Below, one piece after another: positions 1 through 7,396 of a stretch of DNA of 40,192 nucleotides. The stretch is from assembly GCF_001571325.1 (NCBI RefSeq), contig NZ_BCTO01000078.1, forward strand, positions 1 to 40,192, written 5' to 3'. How positions within the stretch are numbered: the stretch's first letter is position 1; every line of letters starts with the position of its first letter. The stretch comes from Delftia tsuruhatensis NBRC 16741. Its GTDB lineage: Bacteria; Pseudomonadota; Gammaproteobacteria; Burkholderiales; Burkholderiaceae_C. A program made the translations under genes and the position numbers. The notes below the pieces were generated by a model, which searched no databases, was not told the origin of the DNA, and saw nothing but the letters and a program-made list of their open reading frames with translations.

Positions 1-19
1 ACCGGCAGCAGCCCAAGCG

Positions 20-84
20 TGTTGATTTCCACCCAGAAGTGACCCACTAGCCCCCGGTGGGGGTGCGGATAAAAACTTGGACTG
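20..84 (+). repeat. Left inverted arm of the IS region
   Basis: This arm has three parts: an outer part (20-45), a spacer that is itself a small hairpin (CCCCCGGTGGGGG at 51-63), and an inner part (61-84). Outer and inner parts each pair with the right arm, but the spacer is about 10 bases longer on this side. Confidence 0.75.
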
Positions 85-87
85 GTT

Positions 88-1626
88 TTATGCGGCTAGG
101 CCAAGTTTGTGCCGGTATTCCACAGGACTTAAACGTCCCAGAGATACCTTGATACGTTTTTCGTTGTACCAACGAATGTACGCATCGACAGCTTCAATGA
201 ACTGCTCAATCGTTGTTGATTGCCAGTTGTTGGGATAGAACAGCTCCATCTTTAGCCTTCCAAAAAAGCCTTCGCACGCAGCGTTGTCTGGTGAGCACCC
301 TTTGCGAGACATCGAGCGAGTCAACTTTGCATCATGGACCCTCGAGAGCCAGCCTGGCCAGCGGTAGTGAGCTCCACGATCAGAATGAATCACAGGGCGG
401 CTCTCGCTGCCTTGAACAGCATCAATGGCCGCATCCAGCATTGTGTTGACGAGATGTGCGTTGGGATGAGTCCCAATCGACCAGCTCACCACCAGCCCGT
501 CAAAGCAATCAATGACTGGCGACAGGTAAACCTTGCCAGCAGGAATCTGGAGTTCAGTAATGTCGGTGAGCCACTTCTCATTGGGCGCAGCGGCACGGAA
601 GTCTCGATTGATGAGGTTTTGCGGGGCGGCACCTATCTCTCCAAGGTAGGAGTTATATCTGCGGCGTTTGGGCTTGGCCACGATCAACCCCTCCTGCTTC
701 ATCAGCCGACGAACCACCTTCTCTGAGATGCCCGTGCACTCCTTGAGCAGAGATGCCTGCACCCTGCGATATCCATAGCAACGGTAGTTGTTGTCGAAGA
801 TCTCTGTGATGCTTCGGCGTAAATCAACGTATTTGTCAGCCAGCTTCAGCCGAGCACGATGGTAAAAATACGAGCTTCTAGCAAGGCCAACAAGAGAAAG
901 CAGTTCTGGCAATTCATACTGCCCGTGCAACGCTTCAACCAGCACAGCCTTATCTTTGTTTGCCAGCCTATGCAGATCAATGTCAGCCCCATTTTTTAAG
1001 ATTTCATGGGCCTGCTTGAGAAGCTCACGTTCTATCTTCAGCCGCCGAACATCCTGGCGCAATGATTCAACTTGGCGCCTGAGTGCTGCTTCATCCAACA
1101 CTGGCGATCGCTTTGGACTGTGTTTCATTGAGGCTGGGGCACAAGGGCCAAGCAACTGATTTTTCCAGTTGTACAAGGTCCCCCTACACACCCCTAACTT
1201 GTCCGCAATCTGCTGTGCACTTGATCGACGGGCACACAGCTGCACCACGCCCTCACACATCAAGGCATCAGGCTTTGTAGCCGGCCAAGATCTGCCTACT
1301 CTCGATTTGCAGGTGTCAGGGCAGTCTTGCCGAACCCACGCAGTCAACGTTCCTCGACCCGGATAACCCAAAGCCCTCATCGTTGCAGCAATACAGCGAT
1401 CATGGGCGAGGTAATGAGCAATAGCCACCTGCCTTTGCTGCAGCGAATATTTTGGTGCTCTTGGAGCTTGGCTTGCTGGCAAATCCTGATGCTTCAGGTA
1501 GTGCTGATACCAGCCTTTCAATGCGTTCTTGGTTGGGTACCCCAACTGGCGAATCGTGGCTCTGACACGCAAGCCAAGCTTGATGTAAAGCGCAACTGCA
1601 CGAATCCTGTCTGCGTATGAGTACAT
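88..1626 (-). CDS. IS3-family transposase (single fused reading frame)
   Basis: The 512-residue protein has two N-terminal helix-turn-helix-like segments (about 1-100) and a third OrfA-like helix-turn-helix near 125-155. A probable coiled coil follows (about 180-215, RQVESLRQDVRRLKIERELL), then an HTH_21 linker and an rve integrase core. The DDE residues are visible: D in TDITEL, D in HSDRGAHY and E in NAACEGFFGRLK, followed by the family's usual C-terminal YNxxR-like segment. Most IS3 elements make this product by a programmed -1 frameshift between orfA and orfB; here both parts are one uninterrupted frame. It looks intact. Base composition is lower in GC than the conjugation genes downstream. 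Confidence 0.92.
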   Translation of the reverse strand: MYSYADRIRAVALYIKLGLRVRATIRQLGYPTKNALKGWYQHYLKHQDLPASQAPRAPKYSLQQRQVAIAHYLAHDRCIAATMRALGYPGRGTLTAWVRQDCPDTCKSRVGRSWPATKPDALMCEGVVQLCARRSSAQQIADKLGVCRGTLYNWKNQLLGPCAPASMKHSPKRSPVLDEAALRRQVESLRQDVRRLKIERELLKQAHEILKNGADIDLHRLANKDKAVLVEALHGQYELPELLSLVGLARSSYFYHRARLKLADKYVDLRRSITEIFDNNYRCYGYRRVQASLLKECTGISEKVVRRLMKQEGLIVAKPKRRRYNSYLGEIGAAPQNLINRDFRAAAPNEKWLTDITELQIPAGKVYLSPVIDCFDGLVVSWSIGTHPNAHLVNTMLDAAIDAVQGSESRPVIHSDRGAHYRWPGWLSRVHDAKLTRSMSRKGCSPDNAACEGFFGRLKMELFYPNNWQSTTIEQFIEAVDAYIRWYNEKRIKVSLGRLSPVEYRHKLGLAA

Positions 1627-1643
1627 GAACTACCTCCCCTGGT

Positions 1644-1697
1644 AGTCCAAGTTTTTGTCCGCATCCCCGGCGGGTCAGTTCTGCGTGGAAATCAACA
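1644..1697 (-). repeat. Right inverted arm of the IS region
   Basis: This is the partner of the left arm. The inner part (AGTCCAAGTTTTTGTCCGCA, 1644-1663) and the outer part (GGGTCAGTT at 1672-1680 through ATCAACA ending at 1697) match the left arm in inverted orientation. The transposase start codon (1626) lies just inside. Confidence 0.75.
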
Positions 1698-1698
1698 G

Positions 1699-1977
1699 CC
1701 TAGATTCATTGAGATGCATCAAAGCAGTCTATCGGCGACAACGCACCTCGTCGTCTGCGTGAACTCTAAGGCAGACCCTAAAGGGGCGAGGGAGACACTT
1801 TCGGCGGTGCATCTCAACACTCTGCGCAGTGCGGTTGTATTAGACCTAGGGTTCAGCCGTGCAGTCCAAGAACTCGCAAAGCAGCGTCACCTCTACTACG
1901 AGCCGAATGTAATGACCTCAGCTGAAACGTCCTGGGTTGAAACCACTATCAGAGGCCAAGAACGATCAGTGTTGTAG
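1699..1977 (+). pseudogene. Possible remnant of a LysR-type effector-binding domain
   Basis: An open frame runs from the IS edge to a stop at 1975-1977, with its first ATG at 1714. The pattern DPKGARETLSAVHLNTLR, AVVLDLGFSRAVQEL, then YYEPNVMTSAETSWVETTIRGQ resembles the middle of a LysR substrate-binding domain. That fold has a 'sL..L....fv..d..s.fr..' segment followed by a short strand and 'e....e.....v..G'. No HTH and no full C-terminus are present, so if real it is a fragment cut by the IS on its left. The match is a weak pattern judgement and the frame may simply be spurious. Confidence 0.25.
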
Positions 1978-2203
1978 CCTGACCCCTCGAAGTATCTGGT
2001 GTTTGCCATGCGCCCATTTGGGCTTACCCCATGAGCTGCGCCGTGCAGAGAACATCATCGCTAAACCACTTCGATGATGACTCAAGTCATTTCCCCTTGG
2101 CGAGCAGGATGGCATCACACGGGCAGGTTGCACCCAGCCATAGGACATAGGCTCTGAAGCCGCGCCCATTTCAGCTGGCGTGCAAACCGCCGAGCAACCA
2201 TAC
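1978..2203. other. Non-coding gap between the IS region and ptxD
   Basis: I see no supportable gene here. A 90-codon minus-strand frame across 1966-2238 has no recognisable features and overlaps the 3' end of ptxD. No strong hairpin with a T-tract is evident after the ptxD stop. Confidence 0.4.
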
Positions 2204-3187
2204 CTATGCTGCCGCGCTGGCCTCGACAGCAACATCACTCAAACTCTCGCCCCTGAGTGAGCGGACTAGGTTCTCAGCAGCCCGCATTTCAATTTCGAAC
2301 CGTACGCGTCTCACAGCCGAGCCGATGTGGGGAGTGAGTACTGTTCTGGCGTTGTTGGTCAATCCCGGATGAATTTCGCGAGGTCTGTCTGGAAGTAGCC
2401 AATCTTCCATCTCATAGACGTCAGCGGCGTACGCGCCAAGTTGCTCATTCGCCAAGGCATCGACAACCGCCCTTTCGTCGACCACAGACCCCCTACCCAC
2501 GTTTACAAGGATCTGGCCCTTTTTCGATAGTTGAAGCATCCTGGAGTCAACCAGGTGGCGCGTATCGCTAACAAGAGGCACTGCCAGGAACACATAGTCC
2601 GATGTGCTGACAGCCTCATCAAGCGTGACCAGTTCGACCTGATCTAGACGCACACTTGGGTCTACACCAAGCAGCCGCGCGCAGCCAAAGCCCGCGAGTC
2701 GCGCCAATATGGCCTGCCCAACTTTTCCGAGACCGATCACGCTGGCCACCGACCCATGAAGCCCGGTTCCGTATAGAGCTGGCCTCCACCCAGAGTAGCC
2801 TGCTCTTGTAGCGGCGTCACCCTGAAGCACGTTCCTGCCAGCAGCAATAGCCAATCCGATGGCCAGCTCGGCTGTGGGCTCTGTGAGGAGGTCAGGAACA
2901 AAGGTGACGCTCACCCCGGCTTGTGCGCAAGCCCTCAGGTCGAAGTTGTCGTACCCCTTGAGTGCACAGGAGATGGTCTTGAGCCTGGGAGCGTTCAGCA
3001 GCGACTCTTTGGTCACACTGTCTGTCATGAAGGCCATCATGGCATCAGCATCCACGAGGTACTCCCTGAGCTGGCTGGGGCTCCAGGGGTCAGGCCCTGG
3101 ATTCATGATGACCTCACCCTCAGCCTGGAGCTTCCTTAGAACCTCTTCATGAACTGGCTGCGTTACGACGATTTTCCGATGATTCAT
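2204..3187 (-). CDS. ptxD: Phosphite dehydrogenase PtxD
   Basis: This is a 327-residue NAD-dependent D-2-hydroxyacid dehydrogenase-fold enzyme that should oxidise phosphite to phosphate in the cytoplasm. It matches Pseudomonas stutzeri PtxD (336 residues) block by block from memory: MMAFM (50-54), ALKGYDNFD (75-83), FVPDLLTEPTAELAIGL (96-112), GWRPALYGTG (133-142), ADVYEMEDW (255-263) and HIGSAVR (287-293). The catalytic set is present: Lys77, Arg232, Glu259, His287, plus Trp134 and Tyr139 near the substrate. The Rossmann motif GLGKVG (152-157) and Asp176 at the end of the second strand favour NAD+ over NADP+. Generic 2-hydroxyacid dehydrogenases lack the KGYDNFD and EMEDW blocks. It starts 8 bases after the ptxC stop with no clear ribosome-binding site, so coupling to ptxC is likely. 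Confidence 0.95.
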   Translation of the reverse strand: MNHRKIVVTQPVHEEVLRKLQAEGEVIMNPGPDPWSPSQLREYLVDADAMMAFMTDSVTKESLLNAPRLKTISCALKGYDNFDLRACAQAGVSVTFVPDLLTEPTAELAIGLAIAAGRNVLQGDAATRAGYSGWRPALYGTGLHGSVASVIGLGKVGQAILARLAGFGCARLLGVDPSVRLDQVELVTLDEAVSTSDYVFLAVPLVSDTRHLVDSRMLQLSKKGQILVNVGRGSVVDERAVVDALANEQLGAYAADVYEMEDWLLPDRPREIHPGLTNNARTVLTPHIGSAVRRVRFEIEMRAAENLVRSLRGESLSDVAVEASAAA

Positions 3188-3195
3188 TTTTCGAT

Positions 3196-3996
3196 TTACT
3201 TGAGACGCTTTCGCAGCATCGATCCAATGCTGTCAACCACGAGGACACAGGCAAGAATCGACAGAAGGATGGCTGAGACCTCGTCATACTTGACAAGGCG
3301 AAGTGCTGCCATCAACTCGAAGCCGATGCCACCTGCACCGACAATGCCAAGTACTGCGGAGGCCCTGAAGTGGTACTCCCAGCGATAGATGGTTATGTCT
3401 GCCAACTGTGGAAGGACTTGGGGGATAACGGCATGCGAGATGACCTGAAAGCGGCTTGCGCCTACCGCAGCAGCTGCTTCAAGTGGCTTCGGATCCACGT
3501 GCTCAATGGCTTCCGCGTAAAACTTTGCGACCATTCCCGTGGAATGCAACGCTAGTGCGAGCACCCCAGGTAGAGCACCAAACCCTACGGCTGCCACGAA
3601 CAGAATGCCAAGAATGATTTCTGGCACGGACCGGAATGCCGCCAGGATGACTCTGGCCACTCTTCCCACCAAAGGATTGGGGGTGGTGTTTGGAGCCGCC
3701 AGGAGCGCCAGCGGAAGTGAAAGCACGATAGTCAGTGCTGTGCCGGCAATCGACATCGCCAAGGTGTCCCTCAGCGGGATGACCCAGTGCTCCCAGCGGT
3801 CGAAGTTGGGAGGGACCATCTCAGATGAGAGCTGCTTGACAGCCGGGGCGCCTTCGATGAACCGCTGTGCATCGAAGAACCCCGTGACGTACAGGGCTAC
3901 AAGGCAAACCAGAAGGACGAACGCTGTATTGCGCAGTCCAATGAACTGCTCCCGCTTGTCGCGACTGATGATGTTCTCGAATGCAGCCGAGGTCAT
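3196..3996 (-). CDS. ptxC: Phosphite ABC transporter permease PtxC
   Basis: This 266-residue inner-membrane protein of the PhnE/PtxC permease family has one N-terminal membrane segment (about 24-41) and about five more in a BPD_transp_1 domain. The ATPase-contacting EAA loop is visible as EAAAAVGASRFQVISHAVIP, about 173-192. It should form the channel that moves phosphite, delivered by PtxB, into the cell using ATP hydrolysis by PtxA. The start ATG overlaps the ptxB stop (ATGA at 3993-3996). Permeases of this family also serve phosphonate uptake (PhnE); the adjoining ptxD makes phosphite the best-supported substrate. Confidence 0.92.
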   Translation of the reverse strand: MTSAAFENIISRDKREQFIGLRNTAFVLLVCLVALYVTGFFDAQRFIEGAPAVKQLSSEMVPPNFDRWEHWVIPLRDTLAMSIAGTALTIVLSLPLALLAAPNTTPNPLVGRVARVILAAFRSVPEIILGILFVAAVGFGALPGVLALALHSTGMVAKFYAEAIEHVDPKPLEAAAAVGASRFQVISHAVIPQVLPQLADITIYRWEYHFRASAVLGIVGAGGIGFELMAALRLVKYDEVSAILLSILACVLVVDSIGSMLRKRLK

Positions 3997-4871
3997 TGCA
4001 TACGGCCCAAATCAAGCTTCAGGATGGTTGCGGTATCCCTAAGGACGTCATATGCAGCGTCATCAGTGGCGGCAAACGCCTGGACACGAAACGCCTTGAG
4101 CACCTCAGCATCCTTCATGTCCAGAAAGGCAGAGCGGATGGCAGCTTTGAGCTCAGGCTTGAGGTCCCCCTGCATGACGACCGGATAGTTTGGAATGGGA
4201 GCAGAAAGGTCAAGCTGAACAATCTTCGTGGCATCAATGCTTCCTCGAGCGATGAGGTTGTCCAGAATCGGCTTGGACAGAGCCCCGGCTGGAATCTGAC
4301 CCGACTGCACCGCACGTGCGACCGCGTCATGTGCCCCAAGGTGAACTGGCCGATAGTCCTTCTCACCATCAAGCTTGTACTTCTTGAGCAGGTGTGCACG
4401 TGGTGCAAGGTGGCTTGATGTGGACGCCTGGTCGCCAAATCCGAAGGGCTTGCCGCGCACGTCTTCAAGCGTTTTCACCGGCCCTCCGGCCGTTGCGATG
4501 AGGACCGACTGGTATGTGGGCGACCCACGTTCAACGCCCACCGCAAAGGGCTCAATCCCGGACGCCTTAGATTTGGCCAAAACGTACGAAAACGGTCCAA
4601 AGTACGCTACCTCAATCCGACCGAACCGCATTGCCTCGATCATCGAGGAGTAATCGGTAGTCACCACAATCTCAACATCCTTCTTGAGCTGCTGTTCAAG
4701 ATAGCGCTTAAGAGGCTGCGCGTTCTGGATGATGCTGGCAGCGTTCTCATCTGGAAGAAGGGCGACACGAAGCTTTGATGGATCCTTTCCCTGCGCATGA
4801 GCCCACAGAGGAAGGAGTGCAGCAAAAGAAGCTGCGCTGACAACAAGAGAGAAGTTACGGCGATTCAGCAT
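3993..4871 (-). CDS. ptxB: Phosphite-binding periplasmic protein PtxB
   Basis: This is a 292-residue PhnD/PtxB/HtxB-type substrate-binding protein. The N-terminus MLNRRNFSLVVSAASFAALL has a twin arginine before the hydrophobic stretch, and a likely cleavage site follows AHA (about residue 26), so Tat export is possible although Sec is the usual route. Family features include RVALLPDENAASI, TTDYSSMIEAMRFGRIEVAYFGPFSYVLA (the ligand-site block) and GKPFGFGDQASTSSHLAPR. It should capture phosphite in the periplasm and dock on PtxC. The start overlaps the end of ptxA by 7 bases and the stop overlaps the ptxC start by 4, so the genes are translationally coupled. Confidence 0.92.
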   Translation of the reverse strand: MLNRRNFSLVVSAASFAALLPLWAHAQGKDPSKLRVALLPDENAASIIQNAQPLKRYLEQQLKKDVEIVVTTDYSSMIEAMRFGRIEVAYFGPFSYVLAKSKASGIEPFAVGVERGSPTYQSVLIATAGGPVKTLEDVRGKPFGFGDQASTSSHLAPRAHLLKKYKLDGEKDYRPVHLGAHDAVARAVQSGQIPAGALSKPILDNLIARGSIDATKIVQLDLSAPIPNYPVVMQGDLKPELKAAIRSAFLDMKDAEVLKAFRVQAFAATDDAAYDVLRDTATILKLDLGRMQ

Positions 4872-5704
4872 GGCAAGAGCTCCTTGGTTTGACTGGATTG
4901 AAGAGTTCGGGGGCTATCAGTGGACGCACTCGTGTTGGAAGCGTTGGACTGCTTTGCATAGAGGTTCCGCGCAACATCAGGACTCAGCTGCTCTGCCCTA
5001 CCCTCGAATACAACAGCTCCCTGGCGGAGCCCAATGATTCGGTCTGCAAACGAGCGCGCGAGCTCCACCTGGTGAAGACTCACGATTGCGGTGAGGTGGT
5101 CCTTTTTGCAGATCTCATGCAACAAGGTGAGCACGCTATGTGCGGTTGCCGGGTCCAGGCTGGCAACAGGCTCATCGGCCAGCAGGATTCGTGGCTTCTG
5201 TATTAGCGCCCTAGCTATGCCTACGCGCTGCTGCTGCCCCCCAGACAAGGCATCAGCCCGGGAGAGCGCCTTTTCGAGCAGCCCGACACGCTCAATCACT
5301 GTGAGCGCCTCCAGCTTGTCCTTCTTGCTCCACGGCCATAGCGAAGCGAATGCACCCCTGTCACCGAGCTTTCCCATCAGAACATTCCTGAGGACCGACT
5401 GACGTCCAATCAGATGATGCTGCTGGAAAACCATCCCACAGCGCTTGCGGTGCTCTCTCAGCGTCTTTGCGTTGACTACCCCACCTGCCAGGCCAGGTAT
5501 CGATACCTCGCCTTTTGTGGGCAGCACCAGTCCATTGATGCTTCGTAACAAGGTGGACTTCCCTGCGCCCGAGGCGCCCAGAAGCACCAAAAACTCTCCC
5601 TGCTTCACATCCAGACTCGTCGGGTGCAAGGCCACGGTCGAGTCAACGTAGCGGACGGAAACTCCCTTGAGACTCAGAACGTCTCGGTCCTTCTCCAACT
5701 TCAT
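4865..5704 (-). CDS. ptxA: Phosphite ABC transporter ATPase PtxA
   Basis: This 279-residue ABC ATPase is of the PhnC/PtxA type. Walker A is GASGAGKS (43-50), the signature is LSGGQQQRVGIARAL and Walker B is RILLADEP followed by VASLDP; the Q-loop region reads GMVFQQHHLIGRQSVLRNVLMG. It powers phosphite import by PtxBC. As first gene of the minus-strand ptxABCD operon, it has an AAAGGT ribosome-binding site about 6 bases before the ATG. The promoter should lie in the 171-base gap to the divergent regulator gene ptxE. About 30 residues beyond the ATPase core (ASTDSPRTLQSSQTKELLPC) are Ser/Thr-rich and not recognised. Confidence 0.93.
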   Translation of the reverse strand: MKLEKDRDVLSLKGVSVRYVDSTVALHPTSLDVKQGEFLVLLGASGAGKSTLLRSINGLVLPTKGEVSIPGLAGGVVNAKTLREHRKRCGMVFQQHHLIGRQSVLRNVLMGKLGDRGAFASLWPWSKKDKLEALTVIERVGLLEKALSRADALSGGQQQRVGIARALIQKPRILLADEPVASLDPATAHSVLTLLHEICKKDHLTAIVSLHQVELARSFADRIIGLRQGAVVFEGRAEQLSPDVARNLYAKQSNASNTSASTDSPRTLQSSQTKELLPC

Positions 5705-5875
5705 GTTGTTACCTTTGCAAGTTTCTGCCTGCGAGCAGCGCGAGAGCGCTTATGACGCACATTTGCCGCAGAAAGAAGTTCGATACGGCTAGGCATGCGT
5801 GCAGTTTGTTCGTGGAACGTGTCATCAATATGAAACTTGCACCCCGAAAAATAGGGGTATCTATAGATAACACCT
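5705..5875. promoter_or_regulatory. Divergent ptxA/ptxE control region
   Basis: This 171-base gap separates divergently read ptxA and ptxE. It should contain both promoters and, near its right end, a strong palindrome. Divergence between a LysR regulator and its target operon is the classic arrangement; in the P. stutzeri cluster ptxE instead lies downstream of ptxD. Confidence 0.6.
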
Positions 5876-5877
5876 AT
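5851..5877. promoter_or_regulatory. Palindromic candidate PtxE operator overlapping the ptxE start codon
   Basis: A perfect 12-bp palindrome TATCTATAGATA (5858-5869) is flanked by outer arms ATAGGGG (5851-5857) and ACACCTAT (5870-5877), which mirror each other with a one-base offset. The right arm runs into the ptxE ATG (5876-5878). A LysR protein bound here could repress its own gene while activating ptxA. Function is inferred from position and symmetry only. Confidence 0.55.
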
Positions 5878-6763
5878 GTCTGGACTCACGCTACTTGCGG
5901 CTTTGAAAGCCTTTGATGCGACGGCAAGGGCCGGAAGCATGACTGCTGCTGCGAAGCTGCTTGATCTACAGCAGCCCACCATCTCAGCGCATATTCAGCG
6001 CCTGGAGAATGAGTACGGCGTGGAGCTTTTTCTTCGTCAAGGCCGCCGGCTTGAGCTGACTACCTTTGGCAGGACTCTGCTGGACTACACGCGGCGGGCA
6101 TTCAGCGGCGAGGAAGATGCGCACGCCCTTTTGGCAGCAGCCAAAAACCGATTCGTCGGGCGTCTTGTGATTCACGCGATCGGCCCGTACAACGTAGTCC
6201 CTGTTCTGAAGGCCTTCGGGAGCCGCCATCCCCAGGTCGAGGTCTCTGTCCGTGTAGGCGACTCCCGCTCAATCACGGAAAAGCTCCTCGACTACCAGGG
6301 TGATGTCGGCGTGGTCCTCAATCACGCCGAGCACCCCGAACTCCATTGCATGCCATACAGGTCACAGCGCCTGGTGGTCTTTGCGAACCGAGAGCACGCC
6401 CTAGCCCGGTGCGGTGAGATAGTGCTCAAGGACCTTCAGAGCCAGCGCTTCGTCATACGTGAGGAAGGTTCAACGACAAGAAGAGTCTTCGAGAGCGAGC
6501 TAATTGCCCGCAATATCAACATCCAGGTTGCGCTGGAGATGGGAAGCCGGGAGGCTGTCCGCGAGGCAGTCGCACAAGGAATAGGACTAGGCGTCGTTGC
6601 CGAGACAGCCTATGTTCCAGATCCGCGTCTTGTGAAGCTGAAGATTCTGGATACAGCAATGGCCACCCACGTCGACTTCATCTGTCGTCGCGAACGACAG
6701 AACGCTCCGCTGATAGCAACGATTTTCGACTTGGCAAAAGAGGTGAGAAGAGGCCTGGCCTAA
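5876..6763 (+). CDS. ptxE: LysR-type regulator PtxE of the phosphite operon
   Basis: This 295-residue LysR-family regulator has an N-terminal winged HTH (about 5-62, LLAALKAFDATARAGSMTAAAKLLDLQQPTISAHIQRLENEYG) and a substrate-binding domain (about 88-290). It is divergent from ptxA, and the known ptx cluster carries a LysR gene named ptxE, so control of ptxABCD is the natural reading. The name rests on context. LysR regulators of this subgroup, such as CynR/Cbl-like and phosphonate regulators, are hard to tell apart by sequence alone. The inducer is unknown from the sequence. Confidence 0.85.
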   Translation: MSGLTLLAALKAFDATARAGSMTAAAKLLDLQQPTISAHIQRLENEYGVELFLRQGRRLELTTFGRTLLDYTRRAFSGEEDAHALLAAAKNRFVGRLVIHAIGPYNVVPVLKAFGSRHPQVEVSVRVGDSRSITEKLLDYQGDVGVVLNHAEHPELHCMPYRSQRLVVFANREHALARCGEIVLKDLQSQRFVIREEGSTTRRVFESELIARNINIQVALEMGSREAVREAVAQGIGLGVVAETAYVPDPRLVKLKILDTAMATHVDFICRRERQNAPLIATIFDLAKEVRRGLA

Positions 6764-6851
6764 AGATTCACGAACTTGGCGACAGGGCCCGAGTGGATCA
6801 TTCATGCCAAGCCTATCGTTAGCAGCCATGCTGTCAGTCAAACAGGCCTGA

Positions 6852-7370
6852 GACGTCCCCACGTACAAAGGTGTCGATCTGACCGGTGCAACCTATGCCA
6901 CGGACATCCGGCTCTCCGACCCGGATGGCAATGAGCGCACGCTGGCGGACTTCCGAGGCAAGGCCATCCTGGTCTTCTTCGGCTTCACTCAGTGCCCAGA
7001 TGTCTGCCCGACGGCCCTGGCGCGGGCGGCCGAGGTCAAGCGGCTTCTCGGCCCCGACGGCGAGCGCTTCCAGACACTGTTCGTCACGGTCGATCCCGAG
7101 CGCGACACGCCCGAGGTGCTCAAAGCCTACACGGCTGCATTCGACCCCAGCTTTATCGGTCTGTACGGCGACCTGGAACGCACCGCACAGATCGCCAAGG
7201 ACTTCAAGGTCTACTACAAGAAAATGCCGACGGGATCGTCCTACACCATGGACCACACATCGCTCAGCTACGTCTACGACCCGCTAGGAAAGCTGCGCTT
7301 GGCCCTGCGCCATGAGCAACCCGCCCAAGACTATGCGGACGACATCCGCAAGCTCTTGAACCCTGCCTGA
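6852..7370 (+). pseudogene. 5'-truncated SCO1/SenC family copper-delivery protein
   Basis: An open frame starts right after an in-frame TGA (6849-6851) and ends at 7370. Its translation is a nearly whole SCO domain: YKGVDLTGATYATDIRL, then GKAILVFFGFTQCPDVCPTAL with the copper-binding CxxxC pair, TVDPERDTPEVLKAY, and the distal copper-ligand His in MDHTSLSYVYDP. SCO proteins are membrane- or lipid-anchored in the periplasm and deliver copper to cytochrome c oxidase. The anchor or signal segment and a normal start codon are missing; the only in-frame ATG near the 5' side (7116) lies after the CxxxC motif. The damage sits where the ptx segment ends, so an insertion or deletion probably removed the 5' end. 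It is followed by the copper chaperone gene, a common sco pairing. Confidence 0.8.
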
Positions 7371-7396
7371 CCCTCTATCCCCTCAAGGAGAACACC

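Larger units (their letters stand above)
20..1697 (-). mobile_element. IS3-family insertion sequence with long imperfect terminal inverted repeats
   Basis: A single transposase gene is bracketed by inverted arms. The inner arms match well: 61-84 (GGGTGCGGATAAAAACTTGG, then ACT) against the reverse complement of about 1644-1667. The similarity does not stop there. Positions 20-45 match the reverse complement of 1672-1697 with two mismatches, separated from the inner arms by a short unequal spacer. Both the outer limits (TGTTGATT) and an inner limit (TGACCC at 40 and 1677) begin with the TG typical of IS3-family ends, so the true boundary is uncertain. No convincing target-site duplication is visible at either candidate boundary. 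The family call rests on the transposase; the exact IS name is not recognised. Confidence 0.8.

Noticed and set aside
2204..5704. Reading the cluster as phnCDE phosphonate uptake with a generic 2-hydroxyacid dehydrogenase
   Set aside because: The dehydrogenase carries the PtxD-specific blocks (KGYDNFD, GWRPALYG, VYEMEDW, HIGSAVR) and catalytic Arg, Glu and His, so phosphite is much better supported.
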